From: Bacteroidota bacterium
GTDB lineage: Bacteria > Bacteroidota > Bacteroidia > Chitinophagales > Chitinophagaceae
DNA: 39,277 nt
Direction of reading: 5' to 3'
Assembly (NCBI GenBank): GCA_016706595.1
Contig: JADJJH010000009.1
Location: forward strand, 1-39,277
Shown: positions 18,217 to 26,421 of the stretch, piece by piece
Numbering within the stretch: the first letter of the stretch is position 1
Layout: each line of letters begins with the position of its first letter
Translations under genes and position numbers: made by a program
The notes under the pieces: generated by a model
Seen by the model: only the letters and a program-made list of their open reading frames with translations
What the model was told of the DNA's origin: nothing
Databases searched by the model: none

Positions 18217-18594
18217 ATGAACAAACAGAATTTAAAATTTAAATTTTTAATGAGCGCTTATTTTGGCGGGTATAATGAATTTGTTTTTGATGGCAATAAA
18301 CTTCTTTGTTATATGTCTGATTATCCAATGAAACCATTAACACCAAACCACATTATAGAAGTACACGATGATGCGGATTGGGAAGCACTATTAGCATTTT
18401 GCAATAAGTTGAAATGGGAAGCTGAATATGATGACCCTAATACTTTAGATGGTACTCAGTGGGAGCTTGAATTTGAATTTTTAAACACAAAATTTAGAAC
18501 ATATGGTTCTAATGCATATCCAAGAGGGTTCAATACCTTTCTTCGTAAATTGAAGAAAGTGCTTTCGAAGCATCAGATAGTTCTTGATATGTAA
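18217..18594 (+). CDS. Acidic protein of unknown function, 125 residues
   Basis: It begins MNKQNLKFKFLMSAYFGGYN and contains EVHDDADWEALLAFCNKLKWE, then WELEFEFLNTKFRTYGSNAYP and a basic C-terminal helix (FNTFLRKLKKVLSKH). There is no membrane segment, and no recognised family. It lies 144 bp after hsdM on the same strand and converges on the Fic gene, whose stop is 24 bp away. Such small single genes next to defence operons are often immunity or accessory proteins, but nothing here proves it. Confidence 0.6.
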   Translation: MNKQNLKFKFLMSAYFGGYNEFVFDGNKLLCYMSDYPMKPLTPNHIIEVHDDADWEALLAFCNKLKWEAEYDDPNTLDGTQWELEFEFLNTKFRTYGSNAYPRGFNTFLRKLKKVLSKHQIVLDM

Positions 18595-18618
18595 GTGCTA
18601 AAACCGATAACTCATAAT

Positions 18619-19782
18619 TTATATATCATCTCTAACTGGTAAAAACCCCTTTTCTCCTAATGCTTTTATGACACCTCGTAATAAATAATTGTTGTCAAAA
18701 CGCAAAATGTATTTTCTTGTACCTTCATTTTCAGGGATAAGCATTTTTTTATCAATTAGCTTTTTTATTTGTCTGGACACTTCTGCATTAAGTTTTCCGA
18801 CAAAGAACTCTTTTAAATCGCCAGCTTGTACGACTTGATTATCTATTACTTTTCTTAAAATTTTTGCTTCAACATCAGTAATATATTTTCTTTCTAAGGA
18901 ATGTGAAATTGTGGGCAACAATATTTCTTTTCTTAAAAAGCTATAGTCAGTAAGTTTATCAATTTTTTCAATTTCTTCTTTTAACCCTTTTAAAACATAT
19001 TCTGACCATTGCAATATACCTTCATCAGTTCCATTATCGGCTTTCGATAGGTTGGAGTAATAGTCATTTCTGTTGCTACAAAAAACGGCAGTTGGATTGA
19101 TAATTCGACCTACATTAACGTTAAACCCTGTTTTTACGAGCATGGCATAAGTAAACAAACGAACTGTTCGACCATTACCATTTGCAAACGGGTGAATCCA
19201 AACAAATCTATGATGGGCAATTGCTGCTTTTAATAAATCATACTTCTGACCATCATTTTTGTTTACAAAATCAAGCAATTCTGACATATAATCATCCACT
19301 TTTAAAAATTCAGGCGGCTTATGACTTGACTTATTAATTTTTAAATTACTTTTTCGATATTCACCCGGAGTATGGTCACCTTCTCCATCAGGTGGCGGTA
19401 TTAATCCATCAACAATCATTTTGTGCATTTCACTAACAAATGCTCTATTAATTGGATGATCCTTTACATTGTCCTCGATAAAAGCCATAGCCTTTTCTAT
19501 GTTCTGAATTTCTTTAATTCCAGGGGGCACTTTCTTTGCTTCTGTAAGCTTTGATTCAATGTATTCGGCAATTGTAGTATTATTCCCTTCAATTCTTGCT
19601 GAACCAATGCTTTCTAATGTGTGAAAAATATGTTTCAACTGAAAGAATACTTTTGCATGAGTTGACCCACCAAGAGGTTTTCTTCTTAGGTAATCCAGTT
19701 CAATTATCAAATCAGTTAGTTCTGAACCAAAAGATGGTTCAAGCAACTTTAAATCGTAGTGCAAAAATTTAGCGTCGGACAT
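18619..19782 (-). CDS. fic: Fic family protein with N-terminal inhibitory motif and C-terminal winged helix
   Basis: 387 residues. The Fic core motif HPFANGNGRTVR is at 197-208 and complete, so nucleotide transfer (usually AMP) to a protein hydroxyl is expected. SARIEGN at 61-67 fits the inhibitory (S/T)xxxE(G/N) motif, placing it among Fic proteins that hold themselves inactive through an N-terminal helix. Residues 300-387 look like a winged-helix domain (ITDVEAKILRKVIDNQVVQA, then AEVSRQIKKLIDKKML), typical of the long Fic family that pairs AMPylation with DNA or protein binding. It is divergent from nothing but has its own strong promoter at 19870-19900. It is the second Fic protein of the island and, unlike the one at 5594, is intact. 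Confidence 0.92.
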   Translation of the reverse strand: MSDAKFLHYDLKLLEPSFGSELTDLIIELDYLRRKPLGGSTHAKVFFQLKHIFHTLESIGSARIEGNNTTIAEYIESKLTEAKKVPPGIKEIQNIEKAMAFIEDNVKDHPINRAFVSEMHKMIVDGLIPPPDGEGDHTPGEYRKSNLKINKSSHKPPEFLKVDDYMSELLDFVNKNDGQKYDLLKAAIAHHRFVWIHPFANGNGRTVRLFTYAMLVKTGFNVNVGRIINPTAVFCSNRNDYYSNLSKADNGTDEGILQWSEYVLKGLKEEIEKIDKLTDYSFLRKEILLPTISHSLERKYITDVEAKILRKVIDNQVVQAGDLKEFFVGKLNAEVSRQIKKLIDKKMLIPENEGTRKYILRFDNNYLLRGVIKALGEKGFLPVRDDI

Positions 19783-19869
19783 TTAAAAAAATATTTTTTT
19801 TGAATTAACACATGTAAAATCAAAACTTAACAAAACCATCTACAAAGACCTTATTTATCAAGGCTTTGA

Positions 19870-19900
19870 CAAAAGTATCAATTTTACAACAATTAACAAA
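19870..19900 (-). promoter_or_regulatory. Bacteroidota-type promoter of the fic gene
   Basis: On the minus strand the sequence is TTTG (19900-19897), 19 bp, then TACTTTTG (19877-19870). This matches the TTTG / TAnnTTTG consensus with the ideal spacing. The fic ATG is about 88 bp downstream. It is the best-formed promoter in the window. Confidence 0.65.
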
Positions 19901-19958
19901 GTGTATATGCAAATTTGCGTTTTAGTGTAAATTGTAATTAATACCGAAATGATATCTA

Positions 19959-20059
19959 TAACAGACCAATAAATTGGTCTGAACAGCTATCTAATCGGCA
20001 TATACTCCCGTACGTACGGGATAAGATTTGGTCTACGACACAAATCACATTGGTATAAC
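19959..20059 (-). repeat. R2 structured repeat, copy B
   Basis: This is an inverted copy of 357-443. The palindrome CAGACCAATAAATTGGTCTG occupies 19962-19981, and the GATTTG/CAAATC hairpin lies at about 20034-20055. In place of the short linker of copy A it carries a perfect 14-nt palindrome, CCCGTACGTACGGG, at 20007-20020. Confidence 0.72.
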
Positions 20060-20134
20060 AGACAGATGCACGAACGCCCAACTCACAATTTGGCACAAGC
20101 GTGGCAAAGAGTAAAGGCTAAAAAAATGATCATT

Positions 20135-20213
20135 CATTCCCCGTGGAGTCTCGGCTATTATTCAAAATACTATCACCTCTCAAATCTTTTTGCCTACAAC
20201 TCTGCGGGGAATG
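20135..20213 (+). repeat. R1 repeat, copy 3 (short form)
   Basis: The core TCTCGGCTATTATTCAAA followed by ATACTATCACCTC is kept and enclosed by longer arms, CATTCCCCG at 20135-20143 and CGGGGAATG at 20205-20213, which are perfect inverses. The right extension of copies 1 and 2 is missing. It ends 7 bp before the elaA stop and marks the right edge of the accessory island. The gap 19783-20220 contains this, R2 copy B and the fic promoter, and no gene. Confidence 0.75.
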
Positions 20214-20220
20214 AATAACA

Positions 20221-20673
20221 CTATTGATTTTTTAATACCATCGACATATGCGGAATATCATCCTCTAAATAATGGTGGTTAATTGAAACAAATCCAAAGT
20301 CGCTATAAAAGTTTTCCAGATAACTTTGTGCTCCAATTTTAATGGGTTCATTAAATAATTCATTACAAAGTTGAATCGACTTTTCGACTAATTGCTTTCC
20401 TAATAAAGTTCCTCTCACGGTTTTTTTCGTAAGTACTCTGCCTATCGAACAATAATTTTCATAGGCCACGCCTTTTGGTAATAATCTGCTATAAGCAACT
20501 AAAACATCATCTTGCCAAAATAGTAAATGATAGCAAAGTAAATCTCTATCATCACAATCTTGATACATACAATTTTGTTCCAACGAAAATACTTCTAGTC
20601 GTAGTTGTAGAATTCTGTATAGTTCAATCGTAGTAAGTTCATTAAAGTGTTTGCAGATGATAATAGTCTCCAT
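20221..20673 (-). CDS. elaA: GNAT family acetyltransferase, ElaA type
   Basis: 150 residues with the ElaA signature near the N-terminus: LYRILQLRLEVFSLEQNCMY, followed by QDCDDRDLLCYHLLF. The acetyl-CoA-binding stretch is seen as IGRVLTKKTVRGTLLGKQLV (about 85-104), and the C-terminus has NFYSDFGFVSINHHYLEDDIPH, the usual end of this small family. The acceptor is not known for ElaA. It starts 2 bp after the mqnD stop on the same strand, so it is the last gene of a mqnB-mqnD-elaA operon. Confidence 0.88.
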   Translation of the reverse strand: METIIICKHFNELTTIELYRILQLRLEVFSLEQNCMYQDCDDRDLLCYHLLFWQDDVLVAYSRLLPKGVAYENYCSIGRVLTKKTVRGTLLGKQLVEKSIQLCNELFNEPIKIGAQSYLENFYSDFGFVSINHHYLEDDIPHMSMVLKNQ

Positions 20674-20675
20674 AA

Positions 20676-21491
20676 TTAATTAATAAATAATGTATGTTGT
20701 GAGTTGTGATGTAATATTTCTCCCATCATTTCAACGGCCTTGATTCCTTTTTCACCGGGCTCAATTGAATAGGTATTCACATATAAATTGATATGTTTTT
20801 TCATCACCTCTTCACTCATCTCTTGCGAGTGTTGTGTAATAAAATCAGACAAAACGGGATATCGATGTTGGGCAAATAAAATGCTTTGCTTAATGAGGTG
20901 ATTGATTTGTTGCTGTAAGTTCGAGTCTATTTTTCGTTTGATCGCGATACCTCCTAAAGGAATAGGGAGTTTCGTTTTTTGTTCCCAATATTCACCTAAA
21001 TCCATCCATTTATGTAAACCTTTTTCTTGATAGGTAAATCTATTTTCATGAATAATTACGCCAAGGTCAGTTTGGCCTTGTAACACCGTTTCTTCAATTA
21101 ATGAAAAAGTAAATGGTATTTTATTTTTTAGTTGAGGTAATGCATAGCTCAGCAAAAAATTAGCGGTAGTATGAATGCCCGGTATGGCAACAGAAAGCGA
21201 AGAAATATTTTCGAAGTTGGCAATTTGCTTACCAATTAAAATCGGACCAACACCTTCGCCCATGGCGCCACCACTGCGTAACATAATATAGTTATCCAAG
21301 ACATTGAAGTAATTGGCATAACTCAATTTGATAATATCCAATTCACTACGCGCTGCCAATTGATTTAAAGTTTCCACATCGGCAAAAACAAATTCAAATT
21401 CGAAGGGTGAAATGTCAATCAACTTTGAATACATCGCATCAAAAATAAAAGTGTCGTTCGGACAAGGAGATATGCCTATTCTTAGTTTCAT
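20676..21491 (-). CDS. mqnD: 1,4-dihydroxy-6-naphthoate synthase MqnD
   Basis: 271 residues, normal for the family. The N-terminus LRIGISPCPNDTFIFDAMYS is the diagnostic MqnD/MqnA-like pattern, followed by DVETLNQLAARSELDIIKLS and LRSGGAMGEGVGPILIG. The fold is like a periplasmic-binding protein, but it acts in the cytoplasm. It converts cyclic de-hypoxanthine futalosine to 1,4-dihydroxy-6-naphthoate in the futalosine route to menaquinone. It lies 6 bp after mqnB, which makes a direct pathway neighbour. Confidence 0.95.
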   Translation of the reverse strand: MKLRIGISPCPNDTFIFDAMYSKLIDISPFEFEFVFADVETLNQLAARSELDIIKLSYANYFNVLDNYIMLRSGGAMGEGVGPILIGKQIANFENISSLSVAIPGIHTTANFLLSYALPQLKNKIPFTFSLIEETVLQGQTDLGVIIHENRFTYQEKGLHKWMDLGEYWEQKTKLPIPLGGIAIKRKIDSNLQQQINHLIKQSILFAQHRYPVLSDFITQHSQEMSEEVMKKHINLYVNTYSIEPGEKGIKAVEMMGEILHHNSQHTLFIN

Positions 21492-21497
21492 AGCGCG

Positions 21498-22133
21498 TTA
21501 AGAAGGTAATTGATTGATAAATGAAATCACTTCTTGTTGACAATTCGAAATAGCCTCTTTTATTTTCCAGCTACTTCGATTTCGAGGTTCAACATAATTT
21601 GAGATGCCTCTGAATTGTATAAACGGAATTGAATTTTGCAAACCAATATAATGCAGTGCTGCACCTTCCATACTTTCAATTTGAGCTTGATATTTAGCTA
21701 AACGTTTGGCTATTGTCAGGGCATTCCCTGAGGTCATTTGTACAGTAATTGCATTCACCTTTTTAAGTTTCACAAATTCAGGAATATGTGAATTCAACAA
21801 CCCATTATTTGTATAGGGAAATTCATTAGGATCTGCCAATCCAAGTTCGACGACATCGAGTATATGATCATGATCTTCAGCACCTAAATCGCCAAGGAAT
21901 TCAGATGCTACCACTACGGTTTCACCTAAATTAAGTGTTTTGTCGAAGGCCCCTGCTATGCCACATTGTATAATATAATCAGGTTTTTGCAATGCAATAT
22001 TTTGCAAATGATAGGAGGCTGACAAAATACCTACACCATGTACAACAAAATTTATCTGATGCATTGCAGGAAACGTCATGCCTTTGATAGCTATAATTTC
22101 TAATTCAGTAGCTGCAACAATGCTAATTTTCAT
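21498..22133 (-). CDS. mqnB: Futalosine hydrolase MqnB
   Basis: 211 residues of the nucleoside phosphorylase/nucleosidase superfamily: MKISIVAATELEI at the start, YIIQCGIAGAFDKTLNLGETVVVASEFLGDLGAE in the middle, and ESMEGAALHYIGLQNSIPFIQFRGISNYVEPRN near the C-terminus, with the catalytic-type Asp replaced by Asn in SNYVEPRN as usual for MqnB. It removes hypoxanthine from futalosine. The following genes mqnD and elaA are tightly spaced. A TATATTTG box at 22147-22140 on the minus strand is so close to the ATG that the message may be almost leaderless. Confidence 0.92.
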   Translation of the reverse strand: MKISIVAATELEIIAIKGMTFPAMHQINFVVHGVGILSASYHLQNIALQKPDYIIQCGIAGAFDKTLNLGETVVVASEFLGDLGAEDHDHILDVVELGLADPNEFPYTNNGLLNSHIPEFVKLKKVNAITVQMTSGNALTIAKRLAKYQAQIESMEGAALHYIGLQNSIPFIQFRGISNYVEPRNRSSWKIKEAISNCQQEVISFINQLPS

Positions 22134-22139
22134 GTGTCA

Positions 22140-22147
22140 CAAATATA
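22140..22147 (-). promoter_or_regulatory. Possible -7 box of the mqnB-mqnD-elaA operon
   Basis: On the minus strand TATATTTG matches TAnnTTTG, 6 bp before the mqnB ATG. No clear TTTG is seen about 19 bp upstream. The position implies a very short leader. Confidence 0.35.
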
Positions 22148-22243
22148 GACTAACTAAGTAAAATGAAAAGGTTAATGAAATACCATCACAGTGTTTAGTG
22201 GGTTTTTAATCTTATTTGCTACTTTCGTGCAAATTTACAATTC

Positions 22244-24910
22244 ATGAGATTAAGAAGAATACCTTTCGTTCTCCTTTTTATTATAAGCCTACATAGCAAC
22301 TCGATTGCTCAATCATTAGATTGGGTTAAAACTACAGGTAGCGCTGGAACAAGTGAAATTGTTCCTTCAGCAAGTGCAGTTGATGCATCAAAGAATGTGA
22401 TTACAGTTGGTACTTTTTCAGGGTCATTCGATTTTGATCCCGGTATAGGTATTTCAACTTTGAATACTCTTGTGGGGATAAGCAATATCTATATCCAAAA
22501 ATTAGATTCAAGTGGCAACTTCCTTTGGGCAGTATCCTTAGTTGGAAATGGGAATAGTTCAGTAAATGCCGTTAAAACGGATGGATTAGGGAATATTTAC
22601 CTTGCCGGTAGTATTAATTCAGCGGTTGATTTTGATCCAGGTTCAGGTATCAATATGGTTGTGCCTACTGGCGATCAAGATGCCTTTATCTTTAAATTAA
22701 ATGCAAATGGGGCGCCGGTGTGGATACATCATTTTGGCGTTGGATTATACAATGCTTCATCTCAAGTACTTGCAATTGATAATAATAGCGATGTTGTTAT
22801 ATCAGGATTTTTTCAGAATAGTGTAGATTTTAATCCAGGTGCAGGTATTAATTATTTGAATGCAAGTGGATGGTCAGATAATTTTATCCTTAAATTAGAT
22901 GCAGCCGGAAATTACATCTACGCAAAAAGTTTATCTGGTACCGATTACGCTGATGTCAAAGGAATTAGCATTGATCTGTCGAATAACATTTTGATGACGG
23001 GCACATTTTATGGCACTGTCGATTTTGATCCTAATGGAGGCATCTTGAACTACACATCAAATAATTCTGAAGATATTTATATGCTTAAACTCAACTCATC
23101 AGGTAGTTTAATTTGGGCCCATCAGTTAGGAAATGATGGATACGAAAGTGTTGCTGGGATTGCGAATGATAATAATGGAAATGTTTATATCGCAGGTTCA
23201 TTTTCTGATTCTATTGATATAAATCCTGGAGTATCAACAAATATGTTATACGCTGTAGGCAATTCAGATTTGATGGTATTACAACTTGCGGCAAATGGAA
23301 ATTTTCAATGGGGAAAACGAATTGGGGGGCTCTATACATCCCAAATAAATTCGATGGCCATCGATAATAATAATCATTTTTATATGGCGGGAATTTTTGA
23401 AGATGTAGTAGATTTTGATCCGGGTAGCAGTGTGCACAATCTTACGTCAATGGGTGGATACGACATGTTTATTGTTTCGCTTGATGGTATTGGGAATTTT
23501 AATAGTGCGCATCGTATTGGTGGTAACATGGATGAACGAGCGGTGCAGCTAACCATTAATAACGCAAACAATTTATTCTGCACCGGACTATTTAAGGATA
23601 CGGTCGATTTTGACCCAAGCAGCGGTGTCACAAATAACATTGCACTATCGACAGTCACGCAAGGTGATCAATTTGTTTTTCGATGGGATTTGTGCAGTTC
23701 CACATCGTCGACTACCACAGCCTACCATTGTGATAGTGTGCTATTTAATGGACATACTTATACAGCAAGTGGTGTATACACTGAAGTTATAAATGGGGCT
23801 AGCGGATGTGATAGCCTTGCAACTTTATACCTTACAATTGGGAATAGTAATTCAATTATTAATCATACACAATGTAGTGGAAGCACCTATGTATTTAATG
23901 GTCAAACCTATACCGCTCCTGGTACTTTCTATCAATATTTTACAAACGCTGCAGGATGTGATAGCAATTTTACCATCAATCTTTCATTTGGTACGCCATC
24001 ATCCTACTCAATTACCGATACTGCATGTGATGTATATTTCTTTGGTTCACAAATTTTGTATACCTCAGGTTCATACACAAATGTGCTCACCAATGCTTCA
24101 GGGTGTGATAGTACCATCTACCTTCATCTAACTATAAAAAATTCATATTACGGGTCTATGTCTGTAAATAGTTGCGGTCCTTATAATTTCGGGGGAACTA
24201 TATATACAAGTTCTGGATGGTATACTGGAGTTTTTGTGGCCGCAAATGGTTGTGATAGCATAATAGATCTTGATTTGCAAGTAATACTTACTTCAAGTTC
24301 AACACAAACTATTACCCAATGTAAAGAGTATGTTTTTGGTGGACAAACCTATACGAATTCAGGTACCTATATAGATACCTTTATAAATATGTATGGATGC
24401 GATAGTATAGTGACATTAAATTTAACGATTAATGGACCTACGGTTAATGTAACGCAAGCCGGAATAACCCTTACAGCGGTTGCTCCTTCTCCAGCGACGT
24501 ATCAATGGATTAATTGTACCACTGGTAATACCCCTATAATGGGTGCTACATCGCAATCTTATACTGCAACCTCAAATGGATCTTATGCCGTTGCCGTTTC
24601 ATTAAATGGATGCACAGATACATCTACATGTAAATTAGTGAATGGGGTTGGAATTGATGATCAATATGCAGAAATGCTTATTAAAGTATACCCTAATCCA
24701 GTAAATGAAAATTTATTTGTAAACCTTAATATGACCATACAAGACGCTTCCATTTCAGTTAAGAATATTGTTGGACAAGAACTAATTACAATGAGTAATA
24801 TGGATTTGAGAAATATTGAAATTCCTACAAAAAATTGGGCAGCAGGTACCTATATTCTGACTATCAGCACTGGAACTAAATTTTGGGTTCACAAGATTGT
24901 AAAGCACTAA
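22244..24910 (+). CDS. Large secreted repeat protein with T9SS type A sorting domain
   Basis: 888 residues. A signal peptide (RIPFVLLFIISLHSNSIAQS) is followed by about seven blocks of roughly 60 residues, each with a (V/F)DFDPG-like turn and a NG.F.W or similar strand (first at about 62-80, last near 450); these suit a beta-propeller or SBBP-type fold. Then come five repeats of about 50 residues (480-735), each with one Cys early and an invariant GCDS near the end, likely linked by disulfides. After an Ig-like stretch the last 75 residues (VYPNPVNENLFVNL to the end) are a type A C-terminal signal for the type IX secretion system. It is therefore exported across the outer membrane and anchored or released; adhesion is likely, but no enzyme domain is seen. 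Confidence 0.88.
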   Translation: MRLRRIPFVLLFIISLHSNSIAQSLDWVKTTGSAGTSEIVPSASAVDASKNVITVGTFSGSFDFDPGIGISTLNTLVGISNIYIQKLDSSGNFLWAVSLVGNGNSSVNAVKTDGLGNIYLAGSINSAVDFDPGSGINMVVPTGDQDAFIFKLNANGAPVWIHHFGVGLYNASSQVLAIDNNSDVVISGFFQNSVDFNPGAGINYLNASGWSDNFILKLDAAGNYIYAKSLSGTDYADVKGISIDLSNNILMTGTFYGTVDFDPNGGILNYTSNNSEDIYMLKLNSSGSLIWAHQLGNDGYESVAGIANDNNGNVYIAGSFSDSIDINPGVSTNMLYAVGNSDLMVLQLAANGNFQWGKRIGGLYTSQINSMAIDNNNHFYMAGIFEDVVDFDPGSSVHNLTSMGGYDMFIVSLDGIGNFNSAHRIGGNMDERAVQLTINNANNLFCTGLFKDTVDFDPSSGVTNNIALSTVTQGDQFVFRWDLCSSTSSTTTAYHCDSVLFNGHTYTASGVYTEVINGASGCDSLATLYLTIGNSNSIINHTQCSGSTYVFNGQTYTAPGTFYQYFTNAAGCDSNFTINLSFGTPSSYSITDTACDVYFFGSQILYTSGSYTNVLTNASGCDSTIYLHLTIKNSYYGSMSVNSCGPYNFGGTIYTSSGWYTGVFVAANGCDSIIDLDLQVILTSSSTQTITQCKEYVFGGQTYTNSGTYIDTFINMYGCDSIVTLNLTINGPTVNVTQAGITLTAVAPSPATYQWINCTTGNTPIMGATSQSYTATSNGSYAVAVSLNGCTDTSTCKLVNGVGIDDQYAEMLIKVYPNPVNENLFVNLNMTIQDASISVKNIVGQELITMSNMDLRNIEIPTKNWAAGTYILTISTGTKFWVHKIVKH

Positions 24911-25031
24911 TTCAGCTTTCATTGGATTACGTCTAGGACGCCAGGGGCATTTGATTTTGAGGAAAGAATTAGGTAACCTTATTGAATTGAATAATCGAAA
25001 TGTAAATGAGTAGCCTATCATTTAGTTCTAT

Positions 25032-25060
25032 AACAACTTTTCGAGTAAGTTGTTTTCTTT
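25032..25060 (+). terminator. Rho-independent terminator after the T9SS gene
   Basis: AACAACTT (25032-25039) and AAGTTGTT (25047-25054) form a perfect 8-bp stem with a 7-nt loop, followed by TTCTTT. It lies 120 bp after the stop at 24910. The stem is AT-rich, so it may be weak. Confidence 0.5.
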
Positions 25061-25102
25061 GCAAATAAATTATTATTCTCCTTCAGGTTGAATTGATTAT
25101 TT

Positions 25103-25110
25103 TACTTTTG
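25103..25110 (+). promoter_or_regulatory. -7 promoter box before queD-folE
   Basis: TACTTTTG matches TAnnTTTG and lies 18 bp before the queD ATG. The upstream -33 box is not clear. Confidence 0.45.
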
Positions 25111-25128
25111 TCTTAATATTAGCAACAT

Positions 25129-25542
25129 ATGGTTTACGTTACACGGATTGAGAATTTTAATGCAGCCCATAAATTATGGAACGAAAATTGGGATGCTGAA
25201 AAGAATAAGGAAGTCTTTGGCAAGTGCGCCAATGTTAATTATCATGGCCATAATTACGAACTGCAGGTTACTGTAAAAGGTGAATTGCATCCTGATACAG
25301 GTTTTGTGATGAATGCAAAAGCTTTGGGCGAAATTATGAAAGATAAAGTGGTTGATGTGGTTGATCATTGTAATTTGAATGTAGATGTGGCATTTCTGCA
25401 AGGTAAACTTACCTCTGCCGAAAATTTCGCCATTGGCATATGGGAACAACTTGAATCTGAAATAGCAAAACATGACGCTATTTTGCATTGCGTTAAATTA
25501 ATTGAAACAAATAGAATTTTTGTAGAGTATTACGGAAAATAA
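25129..25542 (+). CDS. queD: 6-carboxytetrahydropterin synthase QueD / 6-pyruvoyltetrahydropterin synthase family
   Basis: 137 residues. Zinc-binding and catalytic features appear in IENFNAAHKLW, GKCANVNYHGHNYELQV (Cys near 32; His in HGH), DTGFVMNAKALGEIMKD and VVDHCNLN, then TSAENFAIGIWEQLE. QueD makes 6-carboxytetrahydropterin from dihydroneopterin triphosphate for queuosine-type deazapurines; closely related enzymes make biopterin precursors. folE, which supplies the dihydroneopterin triphosphate, follows 6 bp downstream, supporting the pathway link. QueD versus PTPS cannot be decided fully from sequence, but the Cys-containing motif favours QueD. Confidence 0.9.
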   Translation: MVYVTRIENFNAAHKLWNENWDAEKNKEVFGKCANVNYHGHNYELQVTVKGELHPDTGFVMNAKALGEIMKDKVVDVVDHCNLNVDVAFLQGKLTSAENFAIGIWEQLESEIAKHDAILHCVKLIETNRIFVEYYGK

Positions 25543-25548
25543 AATAGT

Positions 25549-26145
25549 ATGGCATATCGTAAAATTGAAGAGTATAACGAAGAAACCTTGCAATCATTGA
25601 TGGAGAGTTACAGCAATGTGTTAGCAGCATTAGGAGAAGATACTGAGCGAGAAGGTTTATTGAAAACACCTTTACGTGTAGCCAAGTCTATGGCTAATCT
25701 TACGCAAGGTTATAAAATGGATGCCGTTGAAATTATCAATTCGGCAAAGTTTACTGAGAGTTACAGCGAGATGGTAATTGTTAAAGACATAGAACTATAC
25801 TCAATGTGCGAACATCATATGTTACCGTTTTTTGGCAAAGCACATATTGCTTATATACCGAATGGTTATATCACAGGACTTAGTAAATTAGCTCGTGTTG
25901 TTGATTGTTTTTCACGACGATTACAAGTTCAAGAGCGCATGACACATCAAATTTTAGATGCGGTTCAAGAAGCGCTACAACCTTTAGGTGTTGCGGTTGT
26001 AATTGAAGCTAAGCATTTGTGTATGATGATGCGTGGGGTTCAAAAACAAAATTCATCTACTACAACGTCGGCATTTATTGGTGAATTTGAAAAGGAAGCA
26101 ACACGTTCTGAGTTTTTAAGATTGATTTCAGCGAAGCTTCATTAG
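25549..26145 (+). CDS. folE: GTP cyclohydrolase I FolE
   Basis: 198 residues with the classic motifs: DTEREGLLKTPLRVAKSM near 30-47, SMCEHHMLPFFGKAHIAYIP holding the zinc Cys and His, GLSKLARVVDCFSRRLQVQE, and HLCMMMRGVQKQNSSTTTSA with the third zinc Cys. It opens the ring of GTP to give dihydroneopterin triphosphate, the entry to folate and to queuosine-type products. It is probably co-transcribed with queD. Confidence 0.96.
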   Translation: MAYRKIEEYNEETLQSLMESYSNVLAALGEDTEREGLLKTPLRVAKSMANLTQGYKMDAVEIINSAKFTESYSEMVIVKDIELYSMCEHHMLPFFGKAHIAYIPNGYITGLSKLARVVDCFSRRLQVQERMTHQILDAVQEALQPLGVAVVIEAKHLCMMMRGVQKQNSSTTTSAFIGEFEKEATRSEFLRLISAKLH

Positions 26146-26214
26146 TATATATAGGTAAGTTTTTATTTGTAATTTTTACAAGCATTTATATATTGTGGTA
26201 TGATATGAGGTATT

Positions 26215-26314
26215 GTACCAATTTGATTTTAATGGGAGTTCAATCTGCCATTAAAATCTTATAGTGGTTTGTACCGTTGAATCGCTTTTCAGACTATATA
26301 ATTGGTCTGTTACA
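26215..26314 (+). repeat. R2 structured repeat, copy C (diverged)
   Basis: It keeps the frame of copies A and B: GTACCAATTTG, AAATCTTATAGTGGTTT, ATCGCTTTTCAGAC and ATTGGTCTGTTA. Its first hairpin has a different sequence but is stronger: GATTTTAATGG (26225-26235) pairs perfectly with CCATTAAAATC (26248-26258). The second palindrome (26290-26309) is imperfect. It lies between folE and the phosphatase gene, in a gap that otherwise holds nothing. Confidence 0.6.
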
Positions 26315-26421
26315 GATAAACTTCGGTATGGTCATGCTTATCATTGAAACGAAATACACGTGCCGCTTCCTCTCGACTAAACATGTTGGGATGTAAATTG
26401 TATAGTTATAAATATAAACAT

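Noticed and set aside
5300..20220. Insertion sequence or integrase carrying the island
   Set aside because: No DDE transposase, tyrosine or serine recombinase is readable in any frame, and no tRNA gene is at the edges.
25174..25488. Antisense gene opposite queD
   Set aside because: It is a shadow of the clear queD frame with a composition unlike a protein.
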